From Ectobius pallidus (Eukaryota; Arthropoda; Insecta; Blattodea; Ectobiidae), in the NCBI GenBank assembly GCA_964059195.1, contig CAXKWD010000002.1, positions 152,971,042 through 153,035,041 of the forward strand: a stretch of 64,000 nucleotides of DNA, read 5' to 3'. The notes below the pieces were generated by a model. That model had not been told where the DNA came from. It saw only the letters and a program-made list of their open reading frames with translations, and did not search any database. Positions 45,201-54,916 of the stretch are shown one piece after another; the stretch's first letter is position 1; each line of letters starts with the position of its first letter. Both the position numbers and the translations under genes were made by a program.

Positions 45201-46339
45201 TCTAGTGATTTCTTTTTTACAATCACAATCGGCGCTGCCCAAGCAGAGGTGCTCGGCTGAATAATTCCGTCCTGCAGCTGGGCGTCAATGAACTCCTGCA
45301 CCACAGGCTTTAAATGATGCGGAACACGATACGGTCGGTGATAAATGGGCTTAGCATTCCCCGTGTCCACTACATGTTGTAAAATGTCTGTAGCGGGTAG
45401 TCCCCTTCTTCTAAACAACCCTGCATATTTTTCCAAAACAGGCTGTATTTTCTGCCTATCTCGTTCAGTTAGATGTTGCAACGCTGGGCCAAAATCAATG
45501 GGGGTTTCTCGCGCTTCCACACGATACAACCCACGATCTTCCCCCTCAGCGTGTTGACTCTCACCCCCTTGATCTTCCAGCAGCTCGTAATCTGCCACTC
45601 GAGTGCCTTTCGGTAAGCTCACCTCTACCTCACTAGGATTAATTAGACTCACAAGGGCACACCCTTCCAGACTCCCTTCACATTTATTAATGCTTCTAGC
45701 AGCATATATTCTCTTTGTCTCTAATTCAGTGTCCACGATCGGCTCTACCAGACATAAACGAGACGAAATTCTTCCCGAGTTCAACTTACTCACCCTTGGT
45801 ATTTGTATACAAAATCGAATTTCGGAATTAGGAGGAATATGTACTTCTTTTTCCAATTTCAAAGTTCCCTCTCTAACTTCCACTTCTTTCTTCTCTTCCG
45901 GTTCATTAGTCTCATATTTCTTCAATCCTAATTGGTTCGGCCTTAGCGAGATCACAGCAGAGTACTTATTCAGGAAGTCCATGCCTAAAATCCCGTCACA
46001 ACTGGACGTAACAGGCGTAGTGATATGCACATACAGATCGTAGTTCTTTCCGGCTATTTGCACTGTGATCTGAGCGGCTCCCCTACTTCTCAATGTTTGT
46101 TTCGTAAGACCTATGAAACTAACAGTCAGATTTTCCAATTTACATTTTTTGAAAGTAGGATTCCACGCAATCGTGGATTGGGCTCCCGTATCTACCATAA
46201 AGTGAAACTGTTTGCCCTTGTATATCACTGGCAATAATAACACGCCGTCCCCCGGCAGCATTGGGGCCCAATTCACTTTCTCTATTGGGGTGCACGATCC
46301 GTGGTCCTCGCCACCCCTGTTCCATTTGGGTGGGCCAAT
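42299..46339 (-). CDS. pol: Gypsy-1 pol polyprotein (protease-RT-RNase H-integrase)
   Basis: Open from just after a TAA at 46340 to the stop at 42299. It has no good ATG start, and the frame is -1 to gag, so translation by ribosomal frameshift is expected. Numbering from codon 46276: protease FMVDTGAQS (DTG 29-31), reverse transcriptase about 330-515 with LVFIDDI (IDD 467-469), RNase H with D615, E656, D682, integrase zinc finger H795-H800-C830-C833, catalytic D862, D923, E959 (35 residues between the last two), a GPY-type motif KFKGPYEVVEV near 1093-1103, then a ~200-residue Arg/Glu/Ser-rich tail. All catalytic residues are present and there is no stop or frameshift. It replicates and integrates the element. 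Confidence 0.97.
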   Translation of the reverse strand: MGPPKWNRGGEDHGSCTPIEKVNWAPMLPGDGVLLLPVIYKGKQFHFMVDTGAQSTIAWNPTFKKCKLENLTVSFIGLTKQTLRSRGAAQITVQIAGKNYDLYVHITTPVTSSCDGILGMDFLNKYSAVISLRPNQLGLKKYETNEPEEKKEVEVREGTLKLEKEVHIPPNSEIRFCIQIPRVSKLNSGRISSRLCLVEPIVDTELETKRIYAARSINKCEGSLEGCALVSLINPSEVEVSLPKGTRVADYELLEDQGGESQHAEGEDRGLYRVEARETPIDFGPALQHLTERDRQKIQPVLEKYAGLFRRRGLPATDILQHVVDTGNAKPIYHRPYRVPHHLKPVVQEFIDAQLQDGIIQPSTSAWAAPIVIVKKKSLDGSPKYRFTCDFRSLNRVTTPDVYPLPDIRECIDNLGKCKIFSSLDMTSSFYQIEVDPRDRHKVAFNVPQGHFEYVRLPMGLRNASSCLQRLMDLVLKGLTPQQCLVFIDDICIMSATLEEHVVHLENVFERLCEANLSLSFDKCKFARNELLYLGHVISADGVKADPALVKAVREFPTPRNVKGIQSFLGLANFYRKYIKDFAKIAHPLTERLKKNTKFEWGPKEQEAMDKLKDALTSDPVLAYPDFTQPFLVASDASDLALGVVLSQKIDGKEHPIAYASRKLSPAEQRYSVTHKELLAVVWGIKHFRPYLIGGPKFTLITDHMALKSILTKTTENAQLARWALQLSEYDFEVVHRPGRIHNNVDALSRQLCPLGPATKERIREEQEKDELCWRWKTTRGFRMQNDLLCKNTKWGLRIVVPKACRSEVLFECHDHMLAGHGGRNLTNKRVAVKYWWPGRRKDVNRWVKNCIVCGKHTDSDKKRAELQQLPEVTQPGERVALDVCGPLPKTGERGCKYVLTIIDHFSRYLVMVPIQDQRAETIAKAFVMEWVLKFGAPLSILSDQGANFMSDLMEQVCLLLKITKLRTTPFHPQANGRCERVHRTIFGILRKYVSAKQDDWDILLPYVVAAYNVRIHESTGMSPYEILYGRKMRLPFDTEEVTSEVNHPEVKNLAARLQDTWNLVRRRNRHASARQAAQYNKKAETVQYYPGDWVLLDSPQLKPGLSRKLGVKFKGPYEVVEVLPPVNLRIKLPHRTIVVHNNRVKKYEPRENQDEGRAHQEVERPRGRPRRAIVSPTTDVVRRNEQPEQIYWDSEDDLPLIAVRSRPRQTEEMAIGNDQEGENSSVGLRDGLQPIEMEEASNSEGLPEEVCASGGVRSGLDGEAMSTQIVEETAPATRPRLDLDDTLQSVESESPIRSRSSSEESIPRIPYNLRSRSQSVREEQTDDQVDGIRNRYNLRSRCDSQ

Positions 46340-47253
46340 TTAACCCTACAGTTTCTGGCAATGTGCCCCTTCTTATGACACCGGAAGCACTCCCGTTGAC
46401 TCGGTCCACTCTGCCTCGGTTCCTGCTTCACCCCCTGAATAGGTTGCCACTGTCCGTTTCCATGCCATACAGATCTCTGATGCGTATCAGGCTTCTTCAC
46501 ACCACTAGCATTTTCATTCCCATGTCGCCCTGAGAAGATCTTTTGTGATTCCACCACCCGTGGAACCCTCCTATCCGCTTCTTGGATACTCACTGCCTTA
46601 CGTACTGCTTCTTGAAATGTAGTAGGAAATTGCAATCTGGTTAAACGTCCAATTTCTCCCTTTAGACCGTTTAAGAAAGCGTCCAGGGCTCTCATGTCTG
46701 CCTCTTGTCTTAACACTTTATTTACCGCTTGATCCCCTGTAAGTTCGTAAGTACATGAGTTTATTCTCGTAATTCTGTCAGCGAACACTTCGATTTCTTC
46801 ATTTTGCTGTATGCGGATATTTGATAACATTTCTCTATGGTACCTTGCTGTCGTCTTACTTCGATACCGATCAATGAGGCCTGCCTTTAATTCCTCGTAT
46901 GATGTTGCCGCACTACATATCTCACTGGTAGTCGCAAATTCCAGCGCCCGGTCCACGAGCTTGAGACGAACAACCCTTAACTTATCCTGCTCTGACCATT
47001 GTGATATTGTCGCCACCTCTTCCAACTTAGAGAAAAAAGTGCGAATATTTTCTCTATTATCTCCACTATACACTGGCACTACAGATAGTAGATTAGCATT
47101 GAACTTGCCATCATCAGTTCTTGGAGCTGGTTGCGTACTTTCACGTTCCATAACAATTTCTCGTGCCTCCAGTTGCGACACCCGACGTACCAAAGCGTCG
47201 ACCGCTTCCTGTACCGTTACTTCTGTCATGCTGAATGCTAATTTCAAACACAC
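46282..47253 (-). CDS. gag: Gypsy-1 gag
   Basis: 323 codons, ending with TAG at 46282. The first Met opens MCLKLAFSM; the second, at 47229 (MTEVTVQEAVDALVRRV), begins the conserved-looking helical part and may be the real start. A capsid-like region follows (VVPVYSGDNRENIRTFFSKL, then RYHREMLSNIRIQQNEEI and ALDAFLNGLKGEI), and then a single CCHC knuckle CFRCHKKGHIARNC at residues 289-302. Role: particle assembly and RNA packaging. It overlaps the pol frame by about 60 nt, where a slippery heptamer lies. Confidence 0.95.
   Translation of the reverse strand: MCLKLAFSMTEVTVQEAVDALVRRVSQLEAREIVMERESTQPAPRTDDGKFNANLLSVVPVYSGDNRENIRTFFSKLEEVATISQWSEQDKLRVVRLKLVDRALEFATTSEICSAATSYEELKAGLIDRYRSKTTARYHREMLSNIRIQQNEEIEVFADRITRINSCTYELTGDQAVNKVLRQEADMRALDAFLNGLKGEIGRLTRLQFPTTFQEAVRKAVSIQEADRRVPRVVESQKIFSGRHGNENASGVKKPDTHQRSVWHGNGQWQPIQGVKQEPRQSGPSQRECFRCHKKGHIARNCRVKLAHPNGTGVARTTDRAPQ
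46324..46330 (-). promoter_or_regulatory. candidate -1 ribosomal frameshift site between gag and pol
   Basis: The minus strand reads C CCA AAT in the gag frame, a canonical X_XXY_YYZ heptamer. It lies inside the 58-nt window between the last pol-frame stop (46340-46342) and the gag stop (46282), and a -1 slip there enters pol. The downstream structure was not computed. Confidence 0.65.
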
Positions 47254-47462
47254 TTCACACGAAAACTGGAGAAAATTTTATTTCTTCGGCTACACATTTA
47301 TATATTTACGAACGACCAATGCGAAGTCCGTGGTCGTATATATATTTTACACCACCATCTTCTCTCTTCATAGCTGCTGCGCGACCACGTCCGACACGGA
47401 TGATATCCCCCCTCGGAACGAAAAGGTAGCCTCCTGGCTACGTGGCACGTGTGCACCGGTTC

Positions 47463-47480
47463 CCAAATCTTCTGACACCA
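47463..47480 (-). promoter_or_regulatory. primer-binding site of Gypsy-1
   Basis: Two bases inside the 5' LTR, the minus strand reads TGGTGTCAGAAGATTTGG. The first 12 bases are complementary to a tRNA 3' end CUUCUGACACCA, consistent with a tRNA-Leu primer (inference). Confidence 0.75.
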
Positions 47481-47482
47481 TT

Positions 47483-47932
47483 TGTAAGGGTTTTATCCCC
47501 TTACGCCTTCGGGCCGTGGTGAATACATCCGTCTAGCGGGTGTGCAGCATGTCCATGGTGCCGTCCGCACCCTCCTGTAATTTACGGGATGATGCAAGGA
47601 AGTTCTTAACATAGAAATGATATGCAGTTTCCCCAGTTGCTGCCGTTTATTTACAATGTTGACTATGTACAGTTTCTATACTATAATAATCCCCTAACTC
47701 TACATCTTCCGTGACTCAATTCTTGTCCACCCCCTAGCCATCCCTCCGGGGGTAAATTGCCGAATACTAACTTAACACGTCCATAGTATGTAATGATCTA
47801 ACTGATACTGTCCGTCAGCCACGCGCAAGAGAGACAATTCCCGGATGTGTAAGGAATGTCACAAATCAGCAATCACTGCCTTGCACGCGGGCTGAACAAT
47901 CGCGGACTTCGATCACAGGAAATGATATTACA
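47483..47932 (-). repeat. Gypsy-1 5' LTR
   Basis: 450-bp partner of 40279-40728, with 448 of 450 positions identical. It carries the element promoter and terminator functions. Confidence 0.97.
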
Positions 47933-48540
47933 CTTAATTATTTCATTTAATTCTTTTACTTTTAATTCTTCCCGAATAGTTGTATTGGTCTTTCCGTCTA
48001 ATTTTGTTTATCCTGCTATAGATCTCAGGAATCTTATTTCTGCTGTTTGTATTTTTTGCAAATGTTGGTTTGTATTGGTCCATGTTTCGTATCCATATGT
48101 GACTATGGGTATTGCCATTGATTTATACAATTTAACTATCGATTCTGGTCTTGCCCTATTTTTTATTGTCCGTCTTAGTGTCCCAGTAATGTAACTAAAT
48201 TCATTTATTTTCCCATGTATATCTATCTAATTAATGTAGGATATTTTACACCCAAGAAAATTGAATGTTGACTCTTGTTCTTTCTCCAAAACTATCTTTG
48301 AGCGAACTTGATATACACCCTTAAATGCCATTGTTTTTGTTTTTTCTGTTAATATTTTCATATTAAAATCCTTTGCAATTGTATTCAATGCGTATGTCAT
48401 CCTTTGTAACTCATCTTCTGTTTTTGCCAGCAAGATCTGATCGTCTGCAAATAAAATGTTTTTCAAAATTCTCTTCCCTATTCTAATTCCTCCTGTGGTC
48501 TGGTTTTTCCATAATCTTATTATGTTGTCCATATATATGC
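47933..48540 (-). pseudogene. RTE-like LINE (LINE-C), reverse transcriptase C-terminal half
   Basis: From the right: WKNQTTGGIRIGKRILKNIL, then FADDQILLAKTEDELQRMTY (catalytic FADD), DFNMKILTEKTKTMAFKG, FNFLGCKISYIN, then TGTLRRTIKNRARPESIVKL and VTYGYETWTNTNQHLQKIQT, LRSIAG and EELKVKELNEII. It continues across Gypsy-1 into 40278-40087. One or two in-frame stops are present. The N-terminal RT and endonuclease are absent: at about 48540 it meets unrelated DNA. Confidence 0.9.
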
Positions 48541-48747
48541 CGGCGGTAGGTAGCTACTGGTAGGGCCACCCAAGCCGGGCAGGTCAAAGGGTAGGGATCA
48601 GACAAAGAAGTACTCCAGAATAGGACCTCAACAGCAGATACGGTGGAGGAGACCTTCGGAACGATGTATTTAGCAGAAGAGGAAACGGATAGACGTGACT
48701 CGGAAGTCACAGAGAAGACAACGCATATAGGAGGACACTCTGATTAC
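48541..48747 (+). other. possible RTE-type 5' region fragment, left part
   Basis: GC-richer DNA (GCCGGGCAGGTCAAAGGG, then AGACAAAGAAGTACTCC) that continues, after hAT-3, at 49756-49900 (CTTCCAGGTTGGGGGTTATG, then GAGAGGCTGGTAACCCC). It resembles 5' regions of insect RTE-like LINEs, but this is recalled resemblance without a protein motif. Confidence 0.35.
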
Positions 48748-49755
48748 TAAAGCCCGGATTTTCATGCACTATCAAACTTAAAAACATGCATGCATTCATG
48801 CACTATCGTATCTCCAAATATGCACAATGAGGGGCGAAACATGCACTATCAAAAATCCGCATGGTACTGCAATATATTTCAATTTCTCTTAAAACAATAT
48901 ACAACAATGAGTTTTTCCAAATTTTCCTCACTTAAACTCGTGCGTTTATCAGTTAGGACATTAAAAACAGAAAATGATCTTTCTATTTCACAAGAAGTAA
49001 CAGGTGGATTCTTAAGGGAAGAAATTTGCCTGAGGGTGAGATCGAATTCCATGTCTTTTACATTTTCTCCACATAATACGTCTTTCACGTTTTCAGAAGT
49101 TTAAGATCAGGATTTGAACTAAGTACCTTCTTAAGTTTTTCCCTGACTGTCACACCCGTTTCTCCACAATACGATTCTAAAGTATTCAATGCCTTCAACA
49201 ATGGCTAGTGACTGACAAATTCAAGCAGTGGACATTCTGTTTAGCAGTTTTCTTTCAATAGAAGGTGGTGGGGGTCGGCGAGTCGGAATTTTCTTTTGTA
49301 GTCTGGTGTATTATATTACTGTTTATTTAGGGTAAACAGTAGCTTGCACTCTCAAATTCATGCAGGTGGCAGACTGTTGCCAAGTCAATCAAAATATAAC
49401 AATGGTAATGCAATACAACATTTTTACGTTTCTTTGAAAAGCCAAGATTTTAGAGAGGCATATTTATAATATGCACAGTTATGCATGGTAACTTGATATT
49501 ATGCACTAAAACCAGAAAATGCTGGTTTATATGCATTAAAAACGTATGAATATGCTACATTAAGCCCAAAAATTCAAAAACATGCATTATGCATGAATTT
49601 TGCCATAAAAAGGCCGAAATATGCAAACATGCACGGAAAAAATATGGTTATTTGGAATCCGTAAGTCATGTAATGAGTAACTACAAAGTTTGAGAAGTGT
49701 AACCAAAGTATATAAAAACATGCATTTGCATGGAAATCCGGGCTCTACTGATTAC
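48740..49755. mobile_element. hAT-3, hAT element with 8-bp target duplication and transposase remnant
   Basis: Body 48748-49747 (1000 bp). The left end TAAAGCCCGGATTTTCATGC and the right end read inversely TAGAGCCCGGATTTCCATGC differ at two positions. The target duplication CTGATTAC is at 48740-48747 and 49748-49755. ATGCA-type motifs are dense near both ends (48770-48860, 49470-49740), presumably transposase-binding repeats. It carries the last part of its transposase gene. Confidence 0.93.
48879..49088 (-). pseudogene. hAT transposase C-terminal dimerisation segment
   Basis: Reads PPVTSCEIERSFSVFNVL, then TDKRTSLSEENLEKLIVVY. This is the hAT C-terminal block (P.(S/T)...ERSFS, R..L..ENL..L). 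The catalytic DDE part and BED zinc finger are missing, so the remnant cannot transpose the element. Confidence 0.88.
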
Positions 49756-49900
49756 AAACCAAAAGGGTAGACGCGACTCGAAAGCCATAGAGAAAGCAAC
49801 ACGACTAGGAGAAGGATACTCTGAATACAAACCCTGGTCTTCCAGGTTGGGGGTTATGCGAGAGGCTGGTAACCCCTCCAAGTAAAACCATAATTACTCA
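49756..49900 (+). other. possible RTE-type 5' region fragment, right part
   Basis: Continuation of 48541-48747 after removal of hAT-3; the two sides share the 8-bp target duplication. Confidence 0.35.
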
Positions 49901-51213
49901 TAAGCTCCAAATAAAGGAAAGCCTTACTGATTTTCGGAAAACGACAAACGCAAAGAAAAGTCAACAGATTCAATAATAAAAATATACCATTCTGTCCCTA
50001 AAAGGTGCCTCTATTTGGTCTCCTCATGACAACCATACCAATCTAATGCTGTGGTTTGTAATTGTATGTGGCTCTGGTAGAGATCTCAAGATTCCATGTC
50101 TAGCACATTTTCACCAAATAAAATCACCAGTGTAAATTAACTTTGAAATCTCTGAAGAAAATTTCGATAGAAAAGCTGTGTTTCACAAATGACATCTGTA
50201 ATACATAGATAATAAATATCTGAACTTCTTAACATAAAGCTTTATGGTCATTAAAAATTTTAAACCGCCAAGTGAGTCTATTTGGGCAAATTTTCTCTCC
50301 AATCACAGTAATGGCCACAGACGGCAGTTAGGAGGTTAATCATATCTACCAGAGTTGTGATATGCTCTGTGTATTTCGACGAAGTTAACTAATATGGATC
50401 TGCAGAAAGGTCTGCAGATAATATTTTTGCTGTAACATATTTCCCTGAAACATCACTAATATTTCCCTTATTTATCAGTATTTTACATTTTGTTTTGTTT
50501 TCCCGTTCATATGTAGCTAAGGAAGATCCAGAATGAGTTCAAGTGCAAACTCTGGTAGTGATAATCAGGAGTCAAATCAAGAAGCGTTTCCAGTTGATCT
50601 AGCAGCCAAAACAGCAAAATCTTCTCTGGATTCTACAAAAACTATACCGGTCAGCATTGTGTTCTTTTTTCACTTTACCGTTATGTAGATTTTTTACTAA
50701 CACTATCACAATGAGTTGTATTGTTATCTCAGAATAATCACCAGTACTGTTAAGCAGTGGTGGCTCGTAGCTAAAATTATTGGGAGTGCTGCTCCAAAAA
50801 TGTTTTAACCTTTGTTTTAAAATCATGTACAGGTAAAAGGAAACAAACATATTGTATAAAAAGAACAAAGTAAAACATTTTTTACTTGCTTTAACCTAAA
50901 TTGTTACAGTTCAAGCTTGATCTGTTTATTAAAAAATTATATCCATTCTTGTTTCAATTTGCGTGAAAAGATCAGTAATTTTCTCCTTTATCTCTGAAAG
51001 ACAACTGAGAAAATGTTGCTTCATTCAAAGCACTGCAAGCACATTTAGTATTTCCGAATTCATAATGCTTTTTAGAAAAGTTTTTCTCTTTTCGTTGTTG
51101 AAAAGCAGCTTTCTGTCTCTGATGTAATTCTGGGAACTGTCAAGAGAATTTTTATCAGTTTCATAATTTCACGAATATATTTATTGTTGTTTCTTGTTGT
51201 TTTATACGTCTGT
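49901..51213. other. unassigned interval
   Basis: A short open stretch MSSSANSGSDNQESNQEAF at 50533-50650 ends near a CGGTCAGC and could be a first exon of an unidentified transposase gene, but nothing confirms it. Otherwise no feature. Confidence 0.35.
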
Positions 51214-51480
51214 CCGTCGCCGTCGGTTAGTTGGTAGGGTGACTGCCAGCCACCTGGGCGGCAGGGGTTCGATTCCCTGTCGGGTCAGGGATTTTACAGA
51301 GACGTAAAATTTCCTTCCTGGGTCAGGACTGGGTGTTGTATCCTCATTCCCATCCCGCCAAAGGAACTGGCCACCCTATGCGGTATCATCCGGCCTAGTG
51401 TCCCTCGGTCGGGCTGTCTCATGGCTCTGTCCCAGGGCAGGACCGACCTTCGGGATGAATACTTCATCATCATCATCTTA
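51214..51480 (+). repeat. SINE-2, tRNA-headed SINE
   Basis: The A-box region is TAGTTGGTAGGG (51228-51239), with a perfect B box GGTTCGATTCC (51266-51276), a ~180-bp body and a (CAT)n tail (51463-51478). A 5'-truncated relative lies 480 bp downstream. Confidence 0.88.
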
Positions 51481-51957
51481 TGTCTGGCTGAGATTAGAAT
51501 ATCAGGTGTTGAATGACCTCTTTTCTTAACTGTAATTTTCTCATAGGGAGACAACTGTCAAAACTAAAGCTGTTGAAGTTCATTTATTGTCACAGTACTT
51601 ATTCCTTGGGGTTAAAGTTTTCTGTTAAATAAAAGGACCAACAAAAAATGAATCAAATAGAATAGCTGGAAGCAGGATAATAATATAATTCTACACTTTA
51701 TCACATTCAAGATTACAGTACATGGTTTATAAACACAACACACGCAGAGTAAAAAGAAAAACGTTGTTCCACCAGCATAGAAGGGTCGGCACTGTGGGAG
51801 TGACAGTCAAACACCATGCCGCTGGAAATGTGAAGCGCATAGTTCCATACAAAAGTTGTTGTATCTTTTTCATAAACTGGGGGATGGTACTGGCATTAAG
51901 TTTAGAATTATATATCGTACAAGTGTAAAGAAAAAAGGACTCATTATATTAAACGTT

Positions 51958-52093
51958 TCCCATCCCGCAAAAGGAATTGGCCACCCTACGCAGTATCATC
52001 AGGCCAGGTGTTCCTCGGTTGGGCTAGGGCCTTCTCCCCAAGGCTCTGTCCCAGGGTAGGATCGGCCTCCAGGCCGAATACTTCATCATCATA
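51958..52093 (+). repeat. 5'-truncated copy of SINE-2
   Basis: It starts CCCATCCCGC, then GGCCACCCTACGC, and aligns with the second half of SINE-2 to the same (CAT)n tail. It has a small insertion (CTAGGGCCTTCTCCCCA) and about 15% substitutions. Confidence 0.88.
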
Positions 52094-52193
52094 TTAAATG
52101 TTATCCATAATATCAAGTGGAAATAGGTGTTGTTGCAGTTCCACAGTGCCTATACACAAGCCACCATTGCTGTTGAGGTAGTAATAAAAAAGT

Positions 52194-52197
<4 letters not shown>

Positions 52198-52235
<38 letters not shown>

Positions 52236-52236
52236 T
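52198..52236. repeat. (AAT)n microsatellite
   Basis: About 13 perfect triplets. Related AAT-rich runs follow at 52318-52351 and a (GAT)n run at 52361-52376. Confidence 0.95.
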
Positions 52237-52615
52237 TCATGTATTTATTTAAAGATGCTACACACAATTTCTACAAATTGTAAATCGCAGGCATCTTAAT
52301 AGGATACTATATTAATAGTAGTAATAATAATAATAATAATAACAATAATAATGTTACAGGGATGATGATGATGATGACGTTGATGTGCAATGATAATAGA
52401 ATAATGATACAGTTATAAAAACACTTAGATTTTATAAGCAACATTTGGAGAGTTCAATGCATAACATGTATTTGTCATTTATAGAAGCCTCATTGATCCA
52501 TTTGCATGTTTAGTCAAGTCAGCACATTCCAAAAGGTGAAGTAACTCTGTTAATTTGTTCCAGACTTGATGTTACATTTGTCAGTGCTTAAAGAAACCAG
52601 GTCAGATGCTTGTAT

Positions 52616-52723
52616 TTAAAATATATTAGCATTAAGAAATTTCTTATTGACAGAAATTCCACAACGGAAAACTGGCAGGGTGTATGGCTGTTCGACCAAG
52701 AATAATGAATGATTTCTTGTGTG
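52616..52723 (-). pseudogene. Jockey/CR1-like LINE (LINE-E), extreme C-terminus
   Basis: On the minus strand, TRNHSLFLVEQPYTLPVFRC, then GISVNKKFLNANIF and a stop at 52616. It reads straight on from 59992 (QIFDT) once the two-gene transposon and one copy of TGTG are removed. This proves that the LINE was the insertion target. Confidence 0.85.
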
Positions 52724-52815
52724 GGGTCATTCCATGTCAAATCAACCAATTCTACTATGAGATTTGAACCTTGACCTCTCAGGTTTGCATGATTTCTTTT
52801 TCAGGTATTGTACCT
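52724..52815 (+). repeat. left terminal inverted repeat of the two-gene transposon
   Basis: About 90 bp, with an identical first 20+ bases to the inverse of the right end and scattered differences after that. Confidence 0.9.
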
Positions 52816-52832
52816 CCCAATCTTGTTTGAAT

Positions 52833-53215
52833 TTCAAATTTTTCTTACCTTTGGTTTGCGAGTTACAAGAGTTTAAAAACCAAAAAACTATAATTTTCTA
52901 TTGCTTTAAGATCATTATAAAATGGTATAGCTTAAAAACTATACCACCTAGAGAGCTCAAACTTGCACCATTTTTTTTCCTCTAAAAATTCCCTTTAATT
53001 TGATGTGTCACACGGCTATGTTTCTTAATTTTTGAATGTTAAAAAAGTTCCTAAAAAACTTTTTTTTAATTTCCAAAACATGTACCCTCGGATTTTCTCG
53101 AAAAATTAATTGACTACATGCATGCAAAATTTCAAGATGGGATCTCAACGGTTCTTGTTTAAAAAAAACATTTTACTACCAGATTACATGCTAGTGAGGT
53201 GATTAGCGGACTATT
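52833..53215. repeat. left inverted arm of the SDG cassette
   Basis: Aligns inversely with about 56080-56480 over ~390 bp at roughly 80-85% by eye. The best blocks are AGCTCAAACTTGCACCATTT, CACGGCTATGTTTCTTAATT and ACTACATGCATGCAAAATTT. The two arms could form a very long hairpin. Confidence 0.88.
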
Positions 53216-53700
53216 CCTAGGCAGTGAATACTAAGGTACATAATTCTACCAAACCTAAATTATTTAGATAGCGTTCATATGTAACATTTCCCTCTTATTG
53301 TTTGTTAATTAAATTATGTATAGTGTTGTTTTTAATTTAATTTTCATGATACCTGTAACTATACATAAGAAGGAACAAATTTTAATTTATATACATCATG
53401 CTAATAGTGAAATTTTGAACAAAGCCACTCACCTTGAATCATCCAAAACTCTTAGTAATATCAACACATATAGTTATAAATGGTGGAGGTTATTTTTGCT
53501 CGGTTTCCCAGGATTATTTGTAATCATTTACAAAAAGTCCTATATAAAAGAAATGGGTAAAAGTTGTTTTACCTTGTGAAAAAGTTTAACTTGTTGATAT
53601 TTTCTTGGATTGAACTGTATTTCTTAGAATATTAGGTATTTACCGTACATGGTTAATAGTATTTATACACTTTAAAAGTTTTCACTGAGGGTAACACAAT

Positions 53701-54150
53701 TTAAACGTTTCTTTTTGATCTTATAAGATATTTTTCCAAAGCAAGAGAAGACAGCTTCATTTCTTCAGCACTTAGAGTGTATGTTCTTCCCGTTGCTGTA
53801 GTTGGAGTCACTGTTTGCAAAACAGTGTTTCCTGGGAAATCCAATAAATCTCTTGGTTGTGGATAACAAAAAGAACTGGCTGGGCCTTTTGGGTGTAAAA
53901 AATTTACTCTGTACATGCCGTTGTGTTTTTCTTCAATGCATCCCAGTCACCAAGAGCCATCATATGATACTGTCACAAAACCAGCAGCAATGTTTTCCAA
54001 ATCTGATGGTGTTATTTGGTTCACTGTTGTCACACATTCAAGAGATTCATCAAGGCTGAAATGATAAGGCTTGACAGTAATTTGACACTCTGTGTGGGGT
54101 TTGTATGAGTGAAACTTTTGTGTTCCCACAATCGCTTCTTGTTCGTGCAA
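53701..54150 (-). pseudogene. SDG-family gene, 3' exon
   Basis: The minus strand reads EQEAIVGTQKFHSYKPHTEC, then NQITPSDLENIAAGFVTVSY, DGSW, a TGA where a Trp codon is expected, LGCIEEKHNGMYRVNFLHPK, GPASSFCYPQPRDLLDFPGN and TPTTATGRTYTLSAEEM. This is the usual C-terminal domain of the SDG family (YxVxFxHPxGP, then TGRxYxLS). It is separated from the main exon by about 780 bp, probably an intron; splice sites are inferred only. Confidence 0.7.
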
Positions 54151-54916
54151 GCATCATGTTTAGTGAGTTATTCCGTTCAAATGCTCTCTATATATTTCCC
54201 CTGCACCTGACTCAGCAATTACAACCAATTTCATAAACATGATGCAAGTGTGAGGCAGGTGCAAGCTAGCATCACGCCGTGAGCAAAACATCCCTATATC
54301 CTCAGTTCTTCGCTAGCATGCCTACAGTCAAGACTTGTGCAGCTACGCTTCCTATTCGTGCGGCTTTAAAGTCAGTTGCATCGCCAAGTTCAAGTGCTCT
54401 TAAAACCCCGAATTTTGTACAAAACTACAATTATCAAGTTTTTTTTACGCTCGTAATTGCTCTGCAGTGATTGCATCATTGTTTAAATCATTTCAACTAA
54501 CACATCAGTGTGTTATGTACTGATAGGATTGCATTGGCATTGTGAAATCCATTGTTCATAGTGAAGTAACCTATTGTAGTGTAATTATGCTTAATCTTGA
54601 TATTTCTGTTAATTAACATAATTCAACTGACTATATCAACGATTTCAAGTGTTTCAATATATAATTTATCTGCTAATTTTGCATAGTGTATATTTTAAAT
54701 CATTCTTCAAGCATATATTTCATTTATTTCTATTAGTGCGTCGTGTGAATAAAGTTGCATTGTTTTTTATGACATGTTATAAATTGTATTTCAATAAAAT
54801 CCGTGGATCCCTGTATTCCAGTGCCTACGATAAGTCCACTGTGCTCACACCCTTGTTTCTACAAGAAGTAGATGGTCCTCCAACCCTAGTTCCAGAGGCT
54901 AGATTCCTTATAATTT

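Larger units (their letters stand above)
40275..47936 (-). mobile_element. Gypsy-1, intact Ty3/gypsy retrotransposon with target duplication
   Basis: Element 40279-47932 (7654 bp), flanked by CTTA at 40275-40278 and 47933-47936. LTRs of 450 bp differ at only two positions. Order on the minus strand: 5' LTR, PBS, gag, pol (protease, RT, RNase H, integrase DD35E), polypurine tract, 3' LTR. There is no envelope-like ORF. It inserted into LINE-C. The near-identical LTRs and open gag and pol mark it as recent and possibly active. Confidence 0.97.

Noticed and set aside
42420..47536. Several plus-strand open frames of 60-240 codons across Gypsy-1
   Set aside because: They are antisense shadows of the intact gag and pol; no domains of their own.
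51225..51290. tRNA-like sequence considered as a tRNA gene
   Set aside because: Same reason: SINE body and (CAT)n tail follow, and a truncated copy lies downstream.
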